From: CAWEHU01 sp963808965
Lineage (GTDB): Bacteria; Pseudomonadota; Alphaproteobacteria; Acetobacterales; Acetobacteraceae
DNA length: 64,000 bases
Direction: 5' to 3'
Assembly (NCBI GenBank): GCA_963808965.1
Contig: CAWEHU010000028.1
Location: forward strand, 62,001 to 126,000
How positions within the stretch are numbered: the stretch's first letter is position 1; every line of letters begins with the position of its first letter. The notes beneath the pieces were generated by a model. It was given only the letters and a program-made list of their open reading frames with translations. It was not told the DNA's origin and made no database searches. Positions 45,530-55,262 of the stretch are shown one piece after another. The translations under genes and the position numbers were made by a program.

Positions 45530-46376
45530 TCAGGACACCGGCACGTCGTAGAGCACGCGCACGACCAGCATCCACGGATAGCGGGTGTCGATCACCGTGC
45601 CATCGGGCGCGGCCAACTTTCCGTCCGGCGTCGTCGGAACGTGCTTCATCGTCACCGCATCGTCCACATTGCCGCCGACGACACTCAGCATCCCAGGCTG
45701 CGCCTGCACCACAATGTCGCAATGGCCGGGAAATCGGCCGGCGGGAAGACTGTCATAGGTGACCCCTCCTGCGCGCCCCCGCCCGAGGCAGATCAGATCG
45801 CCTGGCCGCGGCGCGTAGTTTTCCAGACGCTCGGCGGTAATCGCCCAGCCCGCGATCTGGCCGAGCGCCATCTGTTTCGCGACGTTGATGTAATCCGAGT
45901 GGTTGATCGCGTACGGAAAGCGAGGTCCCGCGCCGGCCGTTCGCATCACGTAGGAAATGAAGGCGGCCGACCAGGCATATCGCCAGTCCTCTCCTGCGGG
46001 GAACTCGTTCCCGAACTCGTCGTGTTTCCCGGTCCAGGCAGTTTGCGGCTCCTCGGCGTTGATGCCGAGCCACCAATATTCCCCGACCCGCTGCCAGATT
46101 CCGGCCCAGCGTTCCGGCTTCTCCTCCGGAAGCGGGGGCGGGCGGGTGCCGGGTGGATCGTCGTCCACCAGCTTGTCGAACAGGCGCCACTCCCGAAGCG
46201 CGATCCCGACCACGGAGTCGCGTGCGAACGGCTCGTACGGCTTGCGGGCAAAGTCGGGCACATGAGCGTCGGGAAAGACGGGGCGCGGACGCGCGCACGC
46301 CGGAGGCGGCCGTCGTCGGCTTCTGCGCGCAGGCAGCGAGCCCGATCAGCATGAACGCGGAGGCAACCTTTCTCAC
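45530..46376 (-). pseudogene. DUF2272 lipoprotein, one frameshift
   Basis: After removing one base near 46308 the chain is 281 residues. The N-terminus has a lipobox (FMLIGLAAC, Cys16), so it is a lipoprotein. The mature part has FARKPYEPFARDSVVGIALREW and WRYAWSAAFISYVMRTAG, then INHSDYINVAKQM, RPGDLICLGRGRAGGVTYD and GHCDIVVQ. The Cys/His pattern suggests a papain-like amidase fold, as proposed for DUF2272; this is not proven. The start overlaps the solA stop (ATGA). Confidence 0.8.
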
Positions 46377-47506
46377 GAATGTAGCCGCCCGAGCCGGAAC
46401 AGTGAAAGGTCGAACCGCGTCTTCCCGGTGATTGCGAGGTCAGCAAGGATTTCCCCGATCACGCTACAGAATTTGTAGCCGTGACCGGAACAGGGCGAAG
46501 CGACGGTGACTTGCGGATTATCGGGAAGCGCGTCGATAACGAAATGCTCGTCCGGGGTATTCGTGAACATGCAGGCGGCAAGCCTCATCGTCGGGCCATC
46601 CGCGAGCGGGAAGTAGCGGCGGATCGCGGCCCGAAGCACCGCCTCGTCCTCGAACGTGCAGTCGCGAAAGGCGCCGTCCGGATCGACAGTCTCGCCGCGA
46701 TGATGGTACCGGCCTATCTTGAACCCCGGCATCCCCCAGATCGGCAAGCCGTAGTAGCGGCCCTCATCGGTCAGAAGGTTGAAGACGGGAAAGCGATCCG
46801 AGCGGAATAGGGCCGGCTGTTGCGGCTGGAACCAGCCGAGCACCTGGCGCTCCGGCGTCGCTGCTTCCGCGAGAGGCGGGACGAATTGGCCTATCCACGG
46901 CCCGGCGCTGACGATCAGCTTGGCCGCTTCGTATTGAGCGCGCTCGGTACTTACCCGTACGCCGCCATTCGCTGGCTCCCAGCCGAGCACGCGCTCCCGC
47001 GCGTGGATATCGGCCCCTTCCGCCTGCGCTAGCATTACATGTGCGACGATCGCCCGCTCGGAAGCCACGAAACCGCCCTGAGGCTGGAATACTGCGAGAT
47101 GCTGCGACGGCAGAGCATAGCCGGGAAAGCGGGCCGAGAGGGCGCGAGAGTCAAAGATTTCGTGCGGCAGATCATGCTCTCGGCATGAATGGAGGGAACT
47201 GAGGAACACCGCGCTGTCCGGCGGGCCGGCGTCGACCGAGCCCGTTATGAACAGGAGTTGCTCGCCGAAAAGCCGCTCCGTCTCGCGCCAGTTCTCATAG
47301 GCGCGGCGCAGAAGGGGCACGTATTTCGGACTTTCGTAATAGGCAAGGCGGATGATCCGGGTCAGTCCGTGGCTCGAGCCCATGGCGTGGGGAATGTCGA
47401 ACCGCTCGAGGCCAAGCACGCGCTGCCCGCGCCGGGCGAGATGCCAACAGGCTGCGCTTCCCATGCCGCCGACGCCGAGCACGATAACGTCATACGATTC
47501 GCGCAT
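46373..47506 (-). CDS. solA: monomeric sarcosine oxidase/N-methyltryptophan oxidase family (SolA-like) flavoenzyme
   Basis: 377 residues. The FAD motif VIVLGVGGMGSAACWHLARRG is at the N-terminus, followed by GSSHGLTRIIRLAYYE. The Cys in LAACMFTNTPDEHF is at the position that binds FAD covalently in this family. The C-terminal SPCSGHGYKFCSVIGEIL region completes the site. It oxidises a secondary amine N-methyl amino acid, giving formaldehyde and H2O2. The substrate is unproven. It is coupled to the DUF2272 gene. Confidence 0.88.
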   Translation of the reverse strand: MRESYDVIVLGVGGMGSAACWHLARRGQRVLGLERFDIPHAMGSSHGLTRIIRLAYYESPKYVPLLRRAYENWRETERLFGEQLLFITGSVDAGPPDSAVFLSSLHSCREHDLPHEIFDSRALSARFPGYALPSQHLAVFQPQGGFVASERAIVAHVMLAQAEGADIHARERVLGWEPANGGVRVSTERAQYEAAKLIVSAGPWIGQFVPPLAEAATPERQVLGWFQPQQPALFRSDRFPVFNLLTDEGRYYGLPIWGMPGFKIGRYHHRGETVDPDGAFRDCTFEDEAVLRAAIRRYFPLADGPTMRLAACMFTNTPDEHFVIDALPDNPQVTVASPCSGHGYKFCSVIGEILADLAITGKTRFDLSLFRLGRLHS

Positions 47507-47637
47507 GTGGTAAAACTAGCCTGCCCGTTGCGTGTGCCGGAAGGGCGCCGTGTCTCACAGCGCGCGCTTCAGACCCGGTTCGTGTCAACTACGCGAGAAA
47601 AAACAGTGCAGCGACGAACCGGAGCCCACTCTGGCAT

Positions 47638-48732
47638 TCACGCCCGGTCCGGAAACAGTTCGCGCAATCCTGCCTCGCTCGCTTCGCACCGGCCGCGCTC
47701 GGTGATGAGTCCCGTGACCAGCCGGGCCGGCGTTACGTCGAAGGCCGGATTAGCGGCCGGACTGTCGCCCGCAGCGACCCGCACCGTTGCGATGGAGCCG
47801 TCGAGCGCGCGGCCCGTCACGGTCGTGACCTCGGTTCCCGCGCGCTCTTCGATCGGGATCTCCTGCAATCCGTCCGACACCGCCCAGTCGATCGTCGACG
47901 ATGGCAGCGCCACCCAGAACGGCACGCCATTGTCGTGCGCCGCGAGCGCCTTGAGATAGGTGCCGATCTTGTTCGCCACGTCGCCGCTGCGCGTCACGCG
48001 GTCGGTCCCGACGATCACCAAATCCACTTTGTCCCGTTGCATGAGGTGTCCGCCGGCGTTGTCCGCGATCACCGTATGCGCGACACCGTGCCGCCCGAGC
48101 TCCCACGCGGTGAGCGCGGTGCCCTGGTTCCGCGGGCGGGTTTCGTCGACCCAGACATGGACGCCGATCCCCTTATCGTGCGCCTTGTAGATGGGCGCGA
48201 GCGCCGTGCCCCAGTCCACGGTGGCGAGCCACCCCGCATTGCAATGGGTGAGGACGTTCACGCGCTCGCCCCGCTTCTTGCGCGCCGCTTCCTCGATCAG
48301 CGGAAGCCCGTGATGGCCGATGGCCTCGCACTGCGCTACGTCTTCCGCGCAGATCGCCGCCGCTTCCTCGTACGCCACCCGCACGCGCTCGGAGGCCTTC
48401 GTGTTGCGCAGACGAGTCAGCATCCGTTCTATCGCCCAGCGGAGATTGACGGCGGTCGGACGAACTTCGGCCAGCATGGCGGCGTCGCGCTCCATCGCGG
48501 CGCTCGAGGGGTCCTGTCTCAATGCGAGGCAGAGCCCGTAAGCCGCGACCGCTCCGATCAGCGGCGCTCCGCGTACCTGCATGGAGCGGATCGCGTGCGC
48601 GACTCCGCCGGAGTCGGTCAGCCGCAGGATCTCGATCTTCCAGGGTAGCTTCGTCTGATCGAAGATGTGTACGGACCAACCGTCCTGTTCGTTGACCCAG
48701 ACGCTCCGATAAGGCGTGCCGTCGACTCTCAT
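47638..48732 (-). CDS. mtnA: S-methyl-5-thioribose-1-phosphate isomerase
   Basis: 364 residues. MQVRGAPLIGAVAAYGLCLAL and RPTAVNLRWAIERM are at the front. VLTHCNAGWLAT carries the catalytic Cys, and VGTDRVTRSGDVANKIGTYL carries the catalytic Asp. PSSTIDWAVSDG and NPAFDVTPARLVTGLITERG complete the family pattern. It converts methylthioribose 1-phosphate to the ribulose form in methionine salvage. No other mtn gene is in view. The eIF2B-like relative is excluded by the CNAGWLAT motif. Confidence 0.93.
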   Translation of the reverse strand: MRVDGTPYRSVWVNEQDGWSVHIFDQTKLPWKIEILRLTDSGGVAHAIRSMQVRGAPLIGAVAAYGLCLALRQDPSSAAMERDAAMLAEVRPTAVNLRWAIERMLTRLRNTKASERVRVAYEEAAAICAEDVAQCEAIGHHGLPLIEEAARKKRGERVNVLTHCNAGWLATVDWGTALAPIYKAHDKGIGVHVWVDETRPRNQGTALTAWELGRHGVAHTVIADNAGGHLMQRDKVDLVIVGTDRVTRSGDVANKIGTYLKALAAHDNGVPFWVALPSSTIDWAVSDGLQEIPIEERAGTEVTTVTGRALDGSIATVRVAAGDSPAANPAFDVTPARLVTGLITERGRCEASEAGLRELFPDRA

Positions 48733-48825
48733 AGGCGCTCAATCCTCAAGCATTTTCCGAGACACTGCATGCGGATCTCGGGCCGCCGCAAGGCTCGGAG
48801 CCGGCGAACGAAGCGAGTTCGGAAA

Positions 48826-49338
48826 CTAGCTCCGCTGATGCAGGACGCAGACCAGCGTAAAGAGACGCCGGGCCGTCGCGAAGTCGATGGCGACCTTGCC
48901 TTCCAGCCGCTGCATCATCAGGGCTGCGCCTTCATTGTGGAGACCGCGCCGTCCCATGTCGATGGCTTGAATGCGCGACTCTCGTCCTTCCTCGACCGCC
49001 TTGAGGTGGCTGTCGACGAGGAGATGATAATCCTTGATCAAGCTGCGGAAGGGACCAAGCGCCAGGATGAGGGCGCTGAGCGGGTGCTCTTCCGGGTCGC
49101 GGACGTCGAACACCAGCCGGCCTTCCTGAATCGAGAGATGCAGGGCGTACGGACCCGGTTCGGGTCGGGCACCAAGCAACGAGAACCGGTTTTCCGCTTC
49201 GAGATCCGCGACGGCGCGCTCCCGGTCGGCTTCGAGGATGGGCGACAGGCGCGTCAGGGCCTCGCCGTCGAGCACGACGCGAAGCAGCCGCCCTGCGGAA
49301 TTGCCGCCCGCCGCCTCAGTCGGGGCGGGGTCAGTCAC
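48826..49338 (-). CDS. UPF0262 family protein
   Basis: 170 residues. ENRFSLLGARPEPGPYALHLSIQEGRLVFDV, LILALGPFRSLIKDYHLLVDSH, IQAIDMGRRGLHNEGAALM and IDFATARRLFTLVCVLHQR (each read as its core) form the UPF0262 pattern, restricted largely to alphaproteobacteria. The function is unknown. It overlaps the DUF983 gene by 8 bases, an arrangement that suggests one operon. Confidence 0.9.
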   Translation of the reverse strand: MTDPAPTEAAGGNSAGRLLRVVLDGEALTRLSPILEADRERAVADLEAENRFSLLGARPEPGPYALHLSIQEGRLVFDVRDPEEHPLSALILALGPFRSLIKDYHLLVDSHLKAVEEGRESRIQAIDMGRRGLHNEGAALMMQRLEGKVAIDFATARRLFTLVCVLHQRS

Positions 49339-49747
49339 CGTCGTCGCTTTTCAACATGCCGAGCTTGAGCATCAGTCCCACTGTCCCGCCTTTGACCGGA
49401 CGCAGAAACGCGAGCGCCATGAAAAACGTGAGCGGCAGAAAGATGACCGCGAGCAGCGCCGCCGACGGATCGTAGGATTTCTGCATCCAGAGCATCAGCG
49501 GCACGACGATATGCCCGACGATCACGATCGTGAAATAGGGCGGCGCATCGTCCGCGCGTGCGAGGCCGAGTGGTGCGCCACAATTGGTGCAGGCCGGGAC
49601 GACGCGCAAATAGCCGGCGAACAGATTTGTTTTCCCGCACGCCGGGCACCTGTTCATCAGCCCGCGGCCGATGGCGGTTCCGAGCGGAGGCAAGGGCCAG
49701 GGGGGCAGTTTCGGCGTGCGATCGGGCTGCCAGGAGGTCGGAGCCAT
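49331..49747 (-). CDS. DUF983 membrane protein
   Basis: 138 residues. A small zinc-ribbon-like front, NRCPACGKTNLFAGYLRVVPACTNCGAPL (CPAC and CTNC pairs), is followed by two membrane helices (~72-90 and ~96-115). This is the DUF983 pattern, common near cytochrome oxidase and other alphaproteobacterial genes; its role is unknown. It is translationally linked to UPF0262. Confidence 0.9.
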   Translation of the reverse strand: MAPTSWQPDRTPKLPPWPLPPLGTAIGRGLMNRCPACGKTNLFAGYLRVVPACTNCGAPLGLARADDAPPYFTIVIVGHIVVPLMLWMQKSYDPSAALLAVIFLPLTFFMALAFLRPVKGGTVGLMLKLGMLKSDDGD

Positions 49748-49912
49748 CGGGCGTTCCTCGTGGGGTGTGTTGACCGGTGGCGAAGGTTAACCGCGGAAAC
49801 GGGTTCGAGACAGCCCGCCGACGCCCGAGGGGCTGACTTGCTCGCCGGTGCGCCACGTATCAAGAGCAGGGGCAGGAGCGGGCCTGCTGGCGAAGCGGGC
49901 TATGTTGCCCGA

Positions 49913-50626
49913 TCACTTCCGGCGGTAGAGCGCCCAGGCTTCCTTTTCCCCTGCGATAGTCTCCCACGACCCGGACAATTCGAAGACGGCGTGGTGCATC
50001 GGAATCTCGTAAATCGCGAAGACTCGGTCGGAAGCCGGATGGCGCTGCTCGATCCTTCTCAACAGCGGGCGAAGGACATCTGGCCCAAAAGGGTTGTAGA
50101 GGAAATAGACCGTGTCTCCGCCAGGCGGGTCGAAGGTGAGGGCATCCCCCCGGAAGAGTTCGATCCTGAAACAGCGCTGCGATGGACTGCGGTACTTCCT
50201 TAGGTTCTGTTCGGCGATGTCGGCCAGCGAGGGCAGTAGCTCGACGCCGATGATCGACCGGAACGGATAATCCGAGGCGATCAGCAAGGCCCGGCCCATA
50301 CCGGCCCCGAAATCGATAAAGGTGAACTCGCTGAGATCAGCCGGGACTTGACGCAGCCGTGCATGCAGGCGCTTGGGAAGCACCGCTTGGTAATAGCTGC
50401 GGCTCTGGGTGCTCTGCTCGAGAGTGGCGCCCAAAGCCCCGAGCGGGATGGCGCCATGCGTCCTCGTTCCGTAGGTCCGGTCGAACTCCGAGCTTTCCGC
50501 GTTCCGCCGCCGAGCGCTCGGAGACAGGGCATTGCGGGCCACGAAATGGACGGTTTTGGGGACCAGCTTCAGCGAGCCGAGCAGGCCATGACGTCTAAGC
50601 CTCTGCGGCAAACTGGCGATGCTCAT
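49913..50626 (-). CDS. class I SAM-dependent methyltransferase
   Basis: 237 residues. The SAM motif FTFIDFGAGMGRALLIASDYPFRSIIGVELLP (core DFGAGMGRAL) is at ~100-130, followed by FRIELFRGDALTFDPPGGDTVYFLYNPFG (post-II region). The substrate is unknown. The start overlaps the acetyltransferase stop (ATGA), so the two act as a unit. The base composition is less GC-rich than the surrounding genes. Confidence 0.82.
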   Translation of the reverse strand: MSIASLPQRLRRHGLLGSLKLVPKTVHFVARNALSPSARRRNAESSEFDRTYGTRTHGAIPLGALGATLEQSTQSRSYYQAVLPKRLHARLRQVPADLSEFTFIDFGAGMGRALLIASDYPFRSIIGVELLPSLADIAEQNLRKYRSPSQRCFRIELFRGDALTFDPPGGDTVYFLYNPFGPDVLRPLLRRIEQRHPASDRVFAIYEIPMHHAVFELSGSWETIAGEKEAWALYRRK

Positions 50627-51648
50627 GCTTCCTCTCGCACAATCGCGTGCTTGAGCTCCTGCTCGGCCCGCGGAGCCCGATCCGAACCGGAACTCCGCCC
50701 AAAGACCTTTTCCGCATCGCTCCGCTTCCCCACTGACCAGCCACCGATCAAATCCTTGACCTTGCCCTTTATCGCAAATCGGTCAAGTAATGCCGCAATC
50801 ATATCGGTAATTCTTTCGAAAACATTCAAGCAGTAAGCCAGTATAAAGTTCAAAGGCCTCGGCCGAAAGTAATACACTTTTGCGGTCCTGATACAATCGG
50901 TCGAGAAGAAGGATTTATAGGCGAGGTGGGTTTCGCCAAAGTCAAGCCAATCGAACTTCTGCTCTTCGAAGAATTTGCGCAGGATGATTAGAAAACAGAC
51001 CGTCCCTGGGGACCATTTTTCATATTGCTCATCATATCCGATCTGGGCGTAGCGTATGTTCTTGCCTTCCGCACGGCAAAGGACGAAGGCGATTCCCTGC
51101 CTCCCCTGCTCCAGGATATATCCTCTTATCAAGCCCAGCTCAGCTTCCGCTTGCAGTTCGGGAAGTGACCATCTCTGGTCAAGAGTTGCACCGCCCCTAC
51201 GTCTCCAGCTCCTGAAAGATATATCGGTGGCTCGGCTATAGAACTCGCCCATTTCCTCTGGTGCGGAGTATTCTCTGCAGCCGGCAACCCCATCATTGGA
51301 TTCAAAGAATTTCCGTAAGCTTCGCTGAAGGTTGTAGCGCGACTTTTTCGAGAATCTGCCCAAGTAGTGGTCGAAGGAGCCGTCGAGGCGGACGAGATAC
51401 CGGTTCTCGTATGATCGGACATACCGGAGCGAACCGTTCACCATTTTGATGCGAGCCAAATCGGCGGTCACGGCCTCAAGTGAGAGCGCGACGTCGACCT
51501 GCTGCTCCAAGGCATCCCACCTCGGTCCATTCTCGCCGGGCGGAAACGGCAGTTGGTTTGGGGGACGATGAAGCCATAGCCCGGGTCGGTCGATGCTGAA
51601 TAGCACCCGCCGTCCAAGACGGAAGGTTATGGGAACGCTCGATGCCAT
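50623..51648 (-). CDS. GNAT/FemAB-like acyltransferase (CelD-type)
   Basis: 341 residues. The start at ATG 51648 follows AGGAAAG; longer frames upstream are rejected. GRFSKKSRYNLQRSLRKFFES and YILEQGRQGIAFVLCRAEGKNIRYAQIGYDEQYEKWSPGTVCFLIILRKFFEEQKFDWLDFG (core AQIGYDEQYEKWSPGT) match the acetyltransferase_6/CelD-like fold. That family N-acylates sugars or peptides during polysaccharide or cell-wall work. Many codons end in A or T (AAA, TAT, ATT), unlike the neighbours, a sign of recent transfer. It is paired with a methyltransferase. Confidence 0.8.
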   Translation of the reverse strand: MASSVPITFRLGRRVLFSIDRPGLWLHRPPNQLPFPPGENGPRWDALEQQVDVALSLEAVTADLARIKMVNGSLRYVRSYENRYLVRLDGSFDHYLGRFSKKSRYNLQRSLRKFFESNDGVAGCREYSAPEEMGEFYSRATDISFRSWRRRGGATLDQRWSLPELQAEAELGLIRGYILEQGRQGIAFVLCRAEGKNIRYAQIGYDEQYEKWSPGTVCFLIILRKFFEEQKFDWLDFGETHLAYKSFFSTDCIRTAKVYYFRPRPLNFILAYCLNVFERITDMIAALLDRFAIKGKVKDLIGGWSVGKRSDAEKVFGRSSGSDRAPRAEQELKHAIVREEA

Positions 51649-51964
51649 CCACTTTCCTGACCACTCTTCGCAGCTTCGCTCGCCACGGCTGCTAGACACA
51701 CGACTCACAAGCTGTCCCAAGCCTTGGTAGCAGAGGGGATACGCCGTCGCCAATGGGAGGCGACATCGGCCCGCCCGTTCGGAAGGGTTGTCGAGGCCCG
51801 TAAATGCCATTGCATTTAGCCGGCGCCTGCCGGACGGGGCGGCGGCTTGCCGGCGGGCGGGCGTGATCCTACGAAGCCCGCGTCAGCGCGCATACGAACG
51901 CGGCTCACTTACTCCGTTCAGTTTCGGGTGCGCGCTTCCGCGCCTCATCCATTGGAGAAACCGC

Positions 51965-53464
51965 ATGAAGCTGCAGCAGGTGAAGGTTCACCCATCCAAA
52001 GCCGACCTGAAGCGGGAGGACCAGCTCGCCTGGAAGATCGCCGAAGTCGCCGCCGACCGGGTGCCGGTCGAGAAGGAGGTAGCGGCGATGATCGTCAACC
52101 GGATCATCGACAACGCCGCCGTGGCCATCGCCGCCATCAATCGTCGCCCGGTCGTGTCGGCGCGCGACATGGCGCTCGGCCATCCGCGCCGCGACGGCGC
52201 CACCGTGTTCGGCGTGCAGCCGGTGAAACGGGTGAGTCCCGAATGGGCCGCCTGGGCGAACGGCACGGCGGTTCGCGAGCTCGACATGCACGACACGTTT
52301 CTTGCCGCCGATTACTCCCATCCGGGCGACAACATTCCTCCCATTCTCGCGGTCGGGCAGACGATGGAGAAGTCGGGGCGCGAGCTGATCCGCGGCATCG
52401 CGACGGGTTACGAGATCCAGATCGACCTCGTGCGCGCGATCTGTCTGCACGAGCACAAGATCGACCACATCGCCCATCTCTGTCCCGCCCAGGCGGCCGG
52501 CATCGGCACGCTGCTGCGTCTGCCGACGCCGGTCATCTATCAGGCGGTGCAGCAGGCCGTGCATGTCAGCTTCACCACGCGCCAGTCGCGCAAGGGCGAG
52601 ATCAGCAGCTGGAAAGCGTATGCGCCCGCTCACGCCGGCAAGCTCGCGGTTGAGGCGGTGGACCGGGCCATGCGCGGTGAGGGCGCACCGAGCCCGATCT
52701 ACGAAGGTGAGGACAGCGTGATCGCCTGGATGCTTGGCGGGCCTGAATCGGAATACGAGGTACCGCTGCCCGAGCCCGGCGAACCGAAACGCGCCATTCT
52801 CGACAGCTACACCAAGGAGCATAGCGCCGAGTACCAGTCCCAGGCGCTGATCGACCTCGCCTTCCGCCTTCGGGAGCAAATCCCCGATCTCGAGCAGGTC
52901 GAGCGCATCGTCATCCACACCAGCCACCACACGCACTTTGTGATCGGCACTGGCGCGAACGACCCGCAGAAGATGGACCCGAAGGCCAGCCGCGAAACGC
53001 TGGATCACTCGATCATGTACATCTTCGCGGTCGCTTTGCAGGACGGGCGCTGGCACCACGTCGAGAGCTACGCCCCTAGTCGCGCGGGGCGGGCGGACAC
53101 CGTGCGCCTCTGGCACAAGATCGAGACCCGGGAAGATCCCGAGTGGACGCGGCGCTATCACTCGCGCGACCCGAATCAGCTCGCCTTCGGTGCGCGCGTC
53201 GAGGTGACCATGCAGGATGGTACCCGGATCGAGGACGAGCTGGCGGTGGCGAACGCGCACCCGTTGGGGGCGAGGCCGTTCGGCCGTGCCGACTACATCC
53301 GCAAGTTCCAGACTTTAACGGACGGCATCATCTCCACGCGGGAGTCGAACCGCTTCCTGGAAGTGATTCAGGATTTGCCGCGGCTCGCCTCCGGGGAGCT
53401 GCACCTGCTGAACGTGGCGCTTCCGGCCGGGATGCTGCAGGCCGGCAAGCCGGGGATCTTCTGA
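51965..53464 (+). CDS. prpD: 2-methylcitrate dehydratase (MmgE/PrpD family)
   Basis: 499 residues. VNRIIDNAAVAIAAINRRPV, GHPRRDGATVFGVQPV, HDTFLAADYSHPGDNIPPILAV, HIAHLCPAQAAGIGTLLRLP and SSWKAYAPAHAGKLAVEAVDRAM (in parts) are PrpD motifs. It dehydrates 2-methylcitrate in propionate breakdown. The start follows TTGGAGAAACCGC. It is in one operon with the citrate-synthase-like gene 38 bases downstream. No prpB lyase is in view. Confidence 0.92.
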   Translation: MKLQQVKVHPSKADLKREDQLAWKIAEVAADRVPVEKEVAAMIVNRIIDNAAVAIAAINRRPVVSARDMALGHPRRDGATVFGVQPVKRVSPEWAAWANGTAVRELDMHDTFLAADYSHPGDNIPPILAVGQTMEKSGRELIRGIATGYEIQIDLVRAICLHEHKIDHIAHLCPAQAAGIGTLLRLPTPVIYQAVQQAVHVSFTTRQSRKGEISSWKAYAPAHAGKLAVEAVDRAMRGEGAPSPIYEGEDSVIAWMLGGPESEYEVPLPEPGEPKRAILDSYTKEHSAEYQSQALIDLAFRLREQIPDLEQVERIVIHTSHHTHFVIGTGANDPQKMDPKASRETLDHSIMYIFAVALQDGRWHHVESYAPSRAGRADTVRLWHKIETREDPEWTRRYHSRDPNQLAFGARVEVTMQDGTRIEDELAVANAHPLGARPFGRADYIRKFQTLTDGIISTRESNRFLEVIQDLPRLASGELHLLNVALPAGMLQAGKPGIF

Positions 53465-53502
53465 GCGCCGACGCGAGCGTACCAACAATGAGGAGCGAGA
53501 AG

Positions 53503-54651
53503 TTGAGCGAGTCCCAGGTGAACAGGCCCAAGAAGTCCGTCGCACTATCCGGCGTGACGGCTGGTAACACGGCCCTTTGCACGGTCGGGCGGACCGGCAA
53601 TGATCTGCACTATCGCGGCTACGACATCCTGGACGTAGCCGAGCAATGCGAGTTCGAGGAGATCGCGCACCTCCTGGTGCACGGCTCCTTGCCGACCGCG
53701 ACCGAGCTCGCGGCCTACAAGACCAAGCTACGCTCGATGCGGGGCCTGCCGGCGCATCTCAAGCGAACGATGGAGTCCATGCCGGCCGCGGCGCATCCGA
53801 TGGATGTCATGCGAACGGGCGTGTCCGCCCTCGGCTGCGTGCTGCCGGAGAAGGACGACCACGGCATAGCCGGCGCCCGCGACATCGCCGATCGCCTCAT
53901 GGCCTCGCTCGGCTCGATGCTGCTCTATTGGCATCACTATGCGCAGAACGGGCGTCGCATCGAGGTCGAGACCGAGGACGACAGTATCGGCGGGCATTTT
54001 CTGCATCTGCTGCACGGGAAGCCGCCCAGCCCGCTCTGGGTGCGAGCCATGCACACCTCGCTGATCCTCTACGCCGAGCACGAGTTCAACGCCTCCACCT
54101 TCGCCGCGCGAGTGATCGCCGGGACGGCCACGGACGTCTATTCGGCGATCACCGGCGCGATCGGAGCGCTGCGCGGGCCGAAGCATGGCGGGGCCAATGA
54201 GGTGGCATTCGAGATCCAGCGTCGCTATGCAAACCCCGACGAGGCCGAGGCCGACATACGCAAGCGGGTCGACGCCAAGGAGGTGGTGATGGGTTTCGGC
54301 CACCCCGTGTACACCATTGCCGACCCGAGGAACGAAGTCATCAAACGGGTCGCCCGTGGTCTGTCGGTCGAAGCGGGCTCCATGAAGCTGTTCGACATCG
54401 CCAATCGGATCGAGGCGGTGATGGCCGATGCCAAGCACATGTTTGCCAATCTCGACTGGTTCAGCGCGGTGAGCTACGCGGCGATGGGCGTACCGACCGC
54501 CATGTTCACCCCTCTTTTCGTGCTGGCGCGTACCTCCGGCTGGTGCGCGCACGTCATCGAGCAGCGGATAGACGGCAAGATCATCCGGCCGACCGCGAAC
54601 TACATTGGACCCGAGAACCTGACTTTCGTGCCGATCGCGCAGCGCGGATAG
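53503..54651 (+). CDS. prpC: 2-methylcitrate synthase (citrate synthase family)
   Basis: 382 residues from TTG 53503, which follows AGGAGCGAGAAG at ideal spacing; ATG 53488 is the alternative. VALSGVTAGNTALCTVGRTGNDLHYRGYDI (core NTALCTVG) is the methylcitrate-synthase type front. The catalytic residues lie in GGHFLHLLHG, GPKHGGANE (His) and MGFGHPVYTIADPRN (His). It condenses propionyl-CoA with oxaloacetate. A strong terminator follows. The short length and context favour PrpC over citrate synthase GltA. Confidence 0.92.
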   Translation: MSESQVNRPKKSVALSGVTAGNTALCTVGRTGNDLHYRGYDILDVAEQCEFEEIAHLLVHGSLPTATELAAYKTKLRSMRGLPAHLKRTMESMPAAAHPMDVMRTGVSALGCVLPEKDDHGIAGARDIADRLMASLGSMLLYWHHYAQNGRRIEVETEDDSIGGHFLHLLHGKPPSPLWVRAMHTSLILYAEHEFNASTFAARVIAGTATDVYSAITGAIGALRGPKHGGANEVAFEIQRRYANPDEAEADIRKRVDAKEVVMGFGHPVYTIADPRNEVIKRVARGLSVEAGSMKLFDIANRIEAVMADAKHMFANLDWFSAVSYAAMGVPTAMFTPLFVLARTSGWCAHVIEQRIDGKIIRPTANYIGPENLTFVPIAQRG

Positions 54652-54680
54652 GCGATCGCGCAGCCTCGAACCGCCCACCC

Positions 54681-54714
54681 GACCGCCGCGCCAGCGATGC
54701 CGCGGCGGTCTTTT
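54681..54714 (+). terminator. intrinsic terminator of prpDC
   Basis: A perfect 10-bp stem (GACCGCCGCG / CGCGGCGGTC), a 10-base loop, and a TTTT tail at 54711-54714. It lies 30 bases after the prpC stop. Confidence 0.85.
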
Positions 54715-55262
54715 CATCCGTTCTCAGCACGCCCGATTGCCTGCGCGCGCAAATTTTTTGTCGGAACCGCCACGAAACGGTTGCTTTTTGTTGACATGCG
54801 CGCGTCAGATGTCGAATAGCGAAGTTGGCATGGATGCGTCCGATTCGCCCGAACGTCGCGGCGCACCGGCGCAACATGCAACAAAGAAGGACGGTCGATG
54901 GACCGCGGCTTGGTTCAGGTGAATCGCAGCCGGTCACGCGCCGCTCGCAGGTGCAAGATCTCGCTGCGGATGATGGGGCGAAACGGCGTCTGTCTATCCG
55001 TCCGTTCCGCGCCGTCTCGCGCCTGGATCTCTGGGGTGTCGACGCGCCCCCACAATCCCAGCCCAGATGTGCCCAGCCTAAATGTCGAATGGGATGACTT
55101 GCGACGGGTTCTGCAGGCGGCGCGCAACCCGTCGCCGGGTTTTCGAAGCTCGTCCGCGACGAGGTTTCTCGCGAACGCGGTCATATTGCGGAACCGGCTG
55201 CAACGGCAGTCGTTCGTTTGCCGCGCGTCCCCTGTCAAAGACACGAGAAGGAGTTCCGATCA
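54715..55262 (+). promoter_or_regulatory. long gene-free region with possible promoter for the histone-like gene
   Basis: 548 bases without a convincing gene. TTGACA at 54791-54796, a 17-base spacer and GAATAG (54814-54819) form a partial sigma-70 promoter in an AT-rich patch (CAAATTTTTTGTCGG just upstream). If used, the transcript would have a ~440-base leader before GTG 55263. A 122-residue open frame at 54898-55266 is Arg/Ser-rich with no family features, so I do not call it a gene. Confidence 0.4.

Noticed and set aside
48733..48825. Possible SAM-type riboswitch upstream of mtnA
   Set aside because: I could not fold the 93-base spacer into any known SAM or SAH riboswitch core by eye; only a GC-rich hairpin is apparent.
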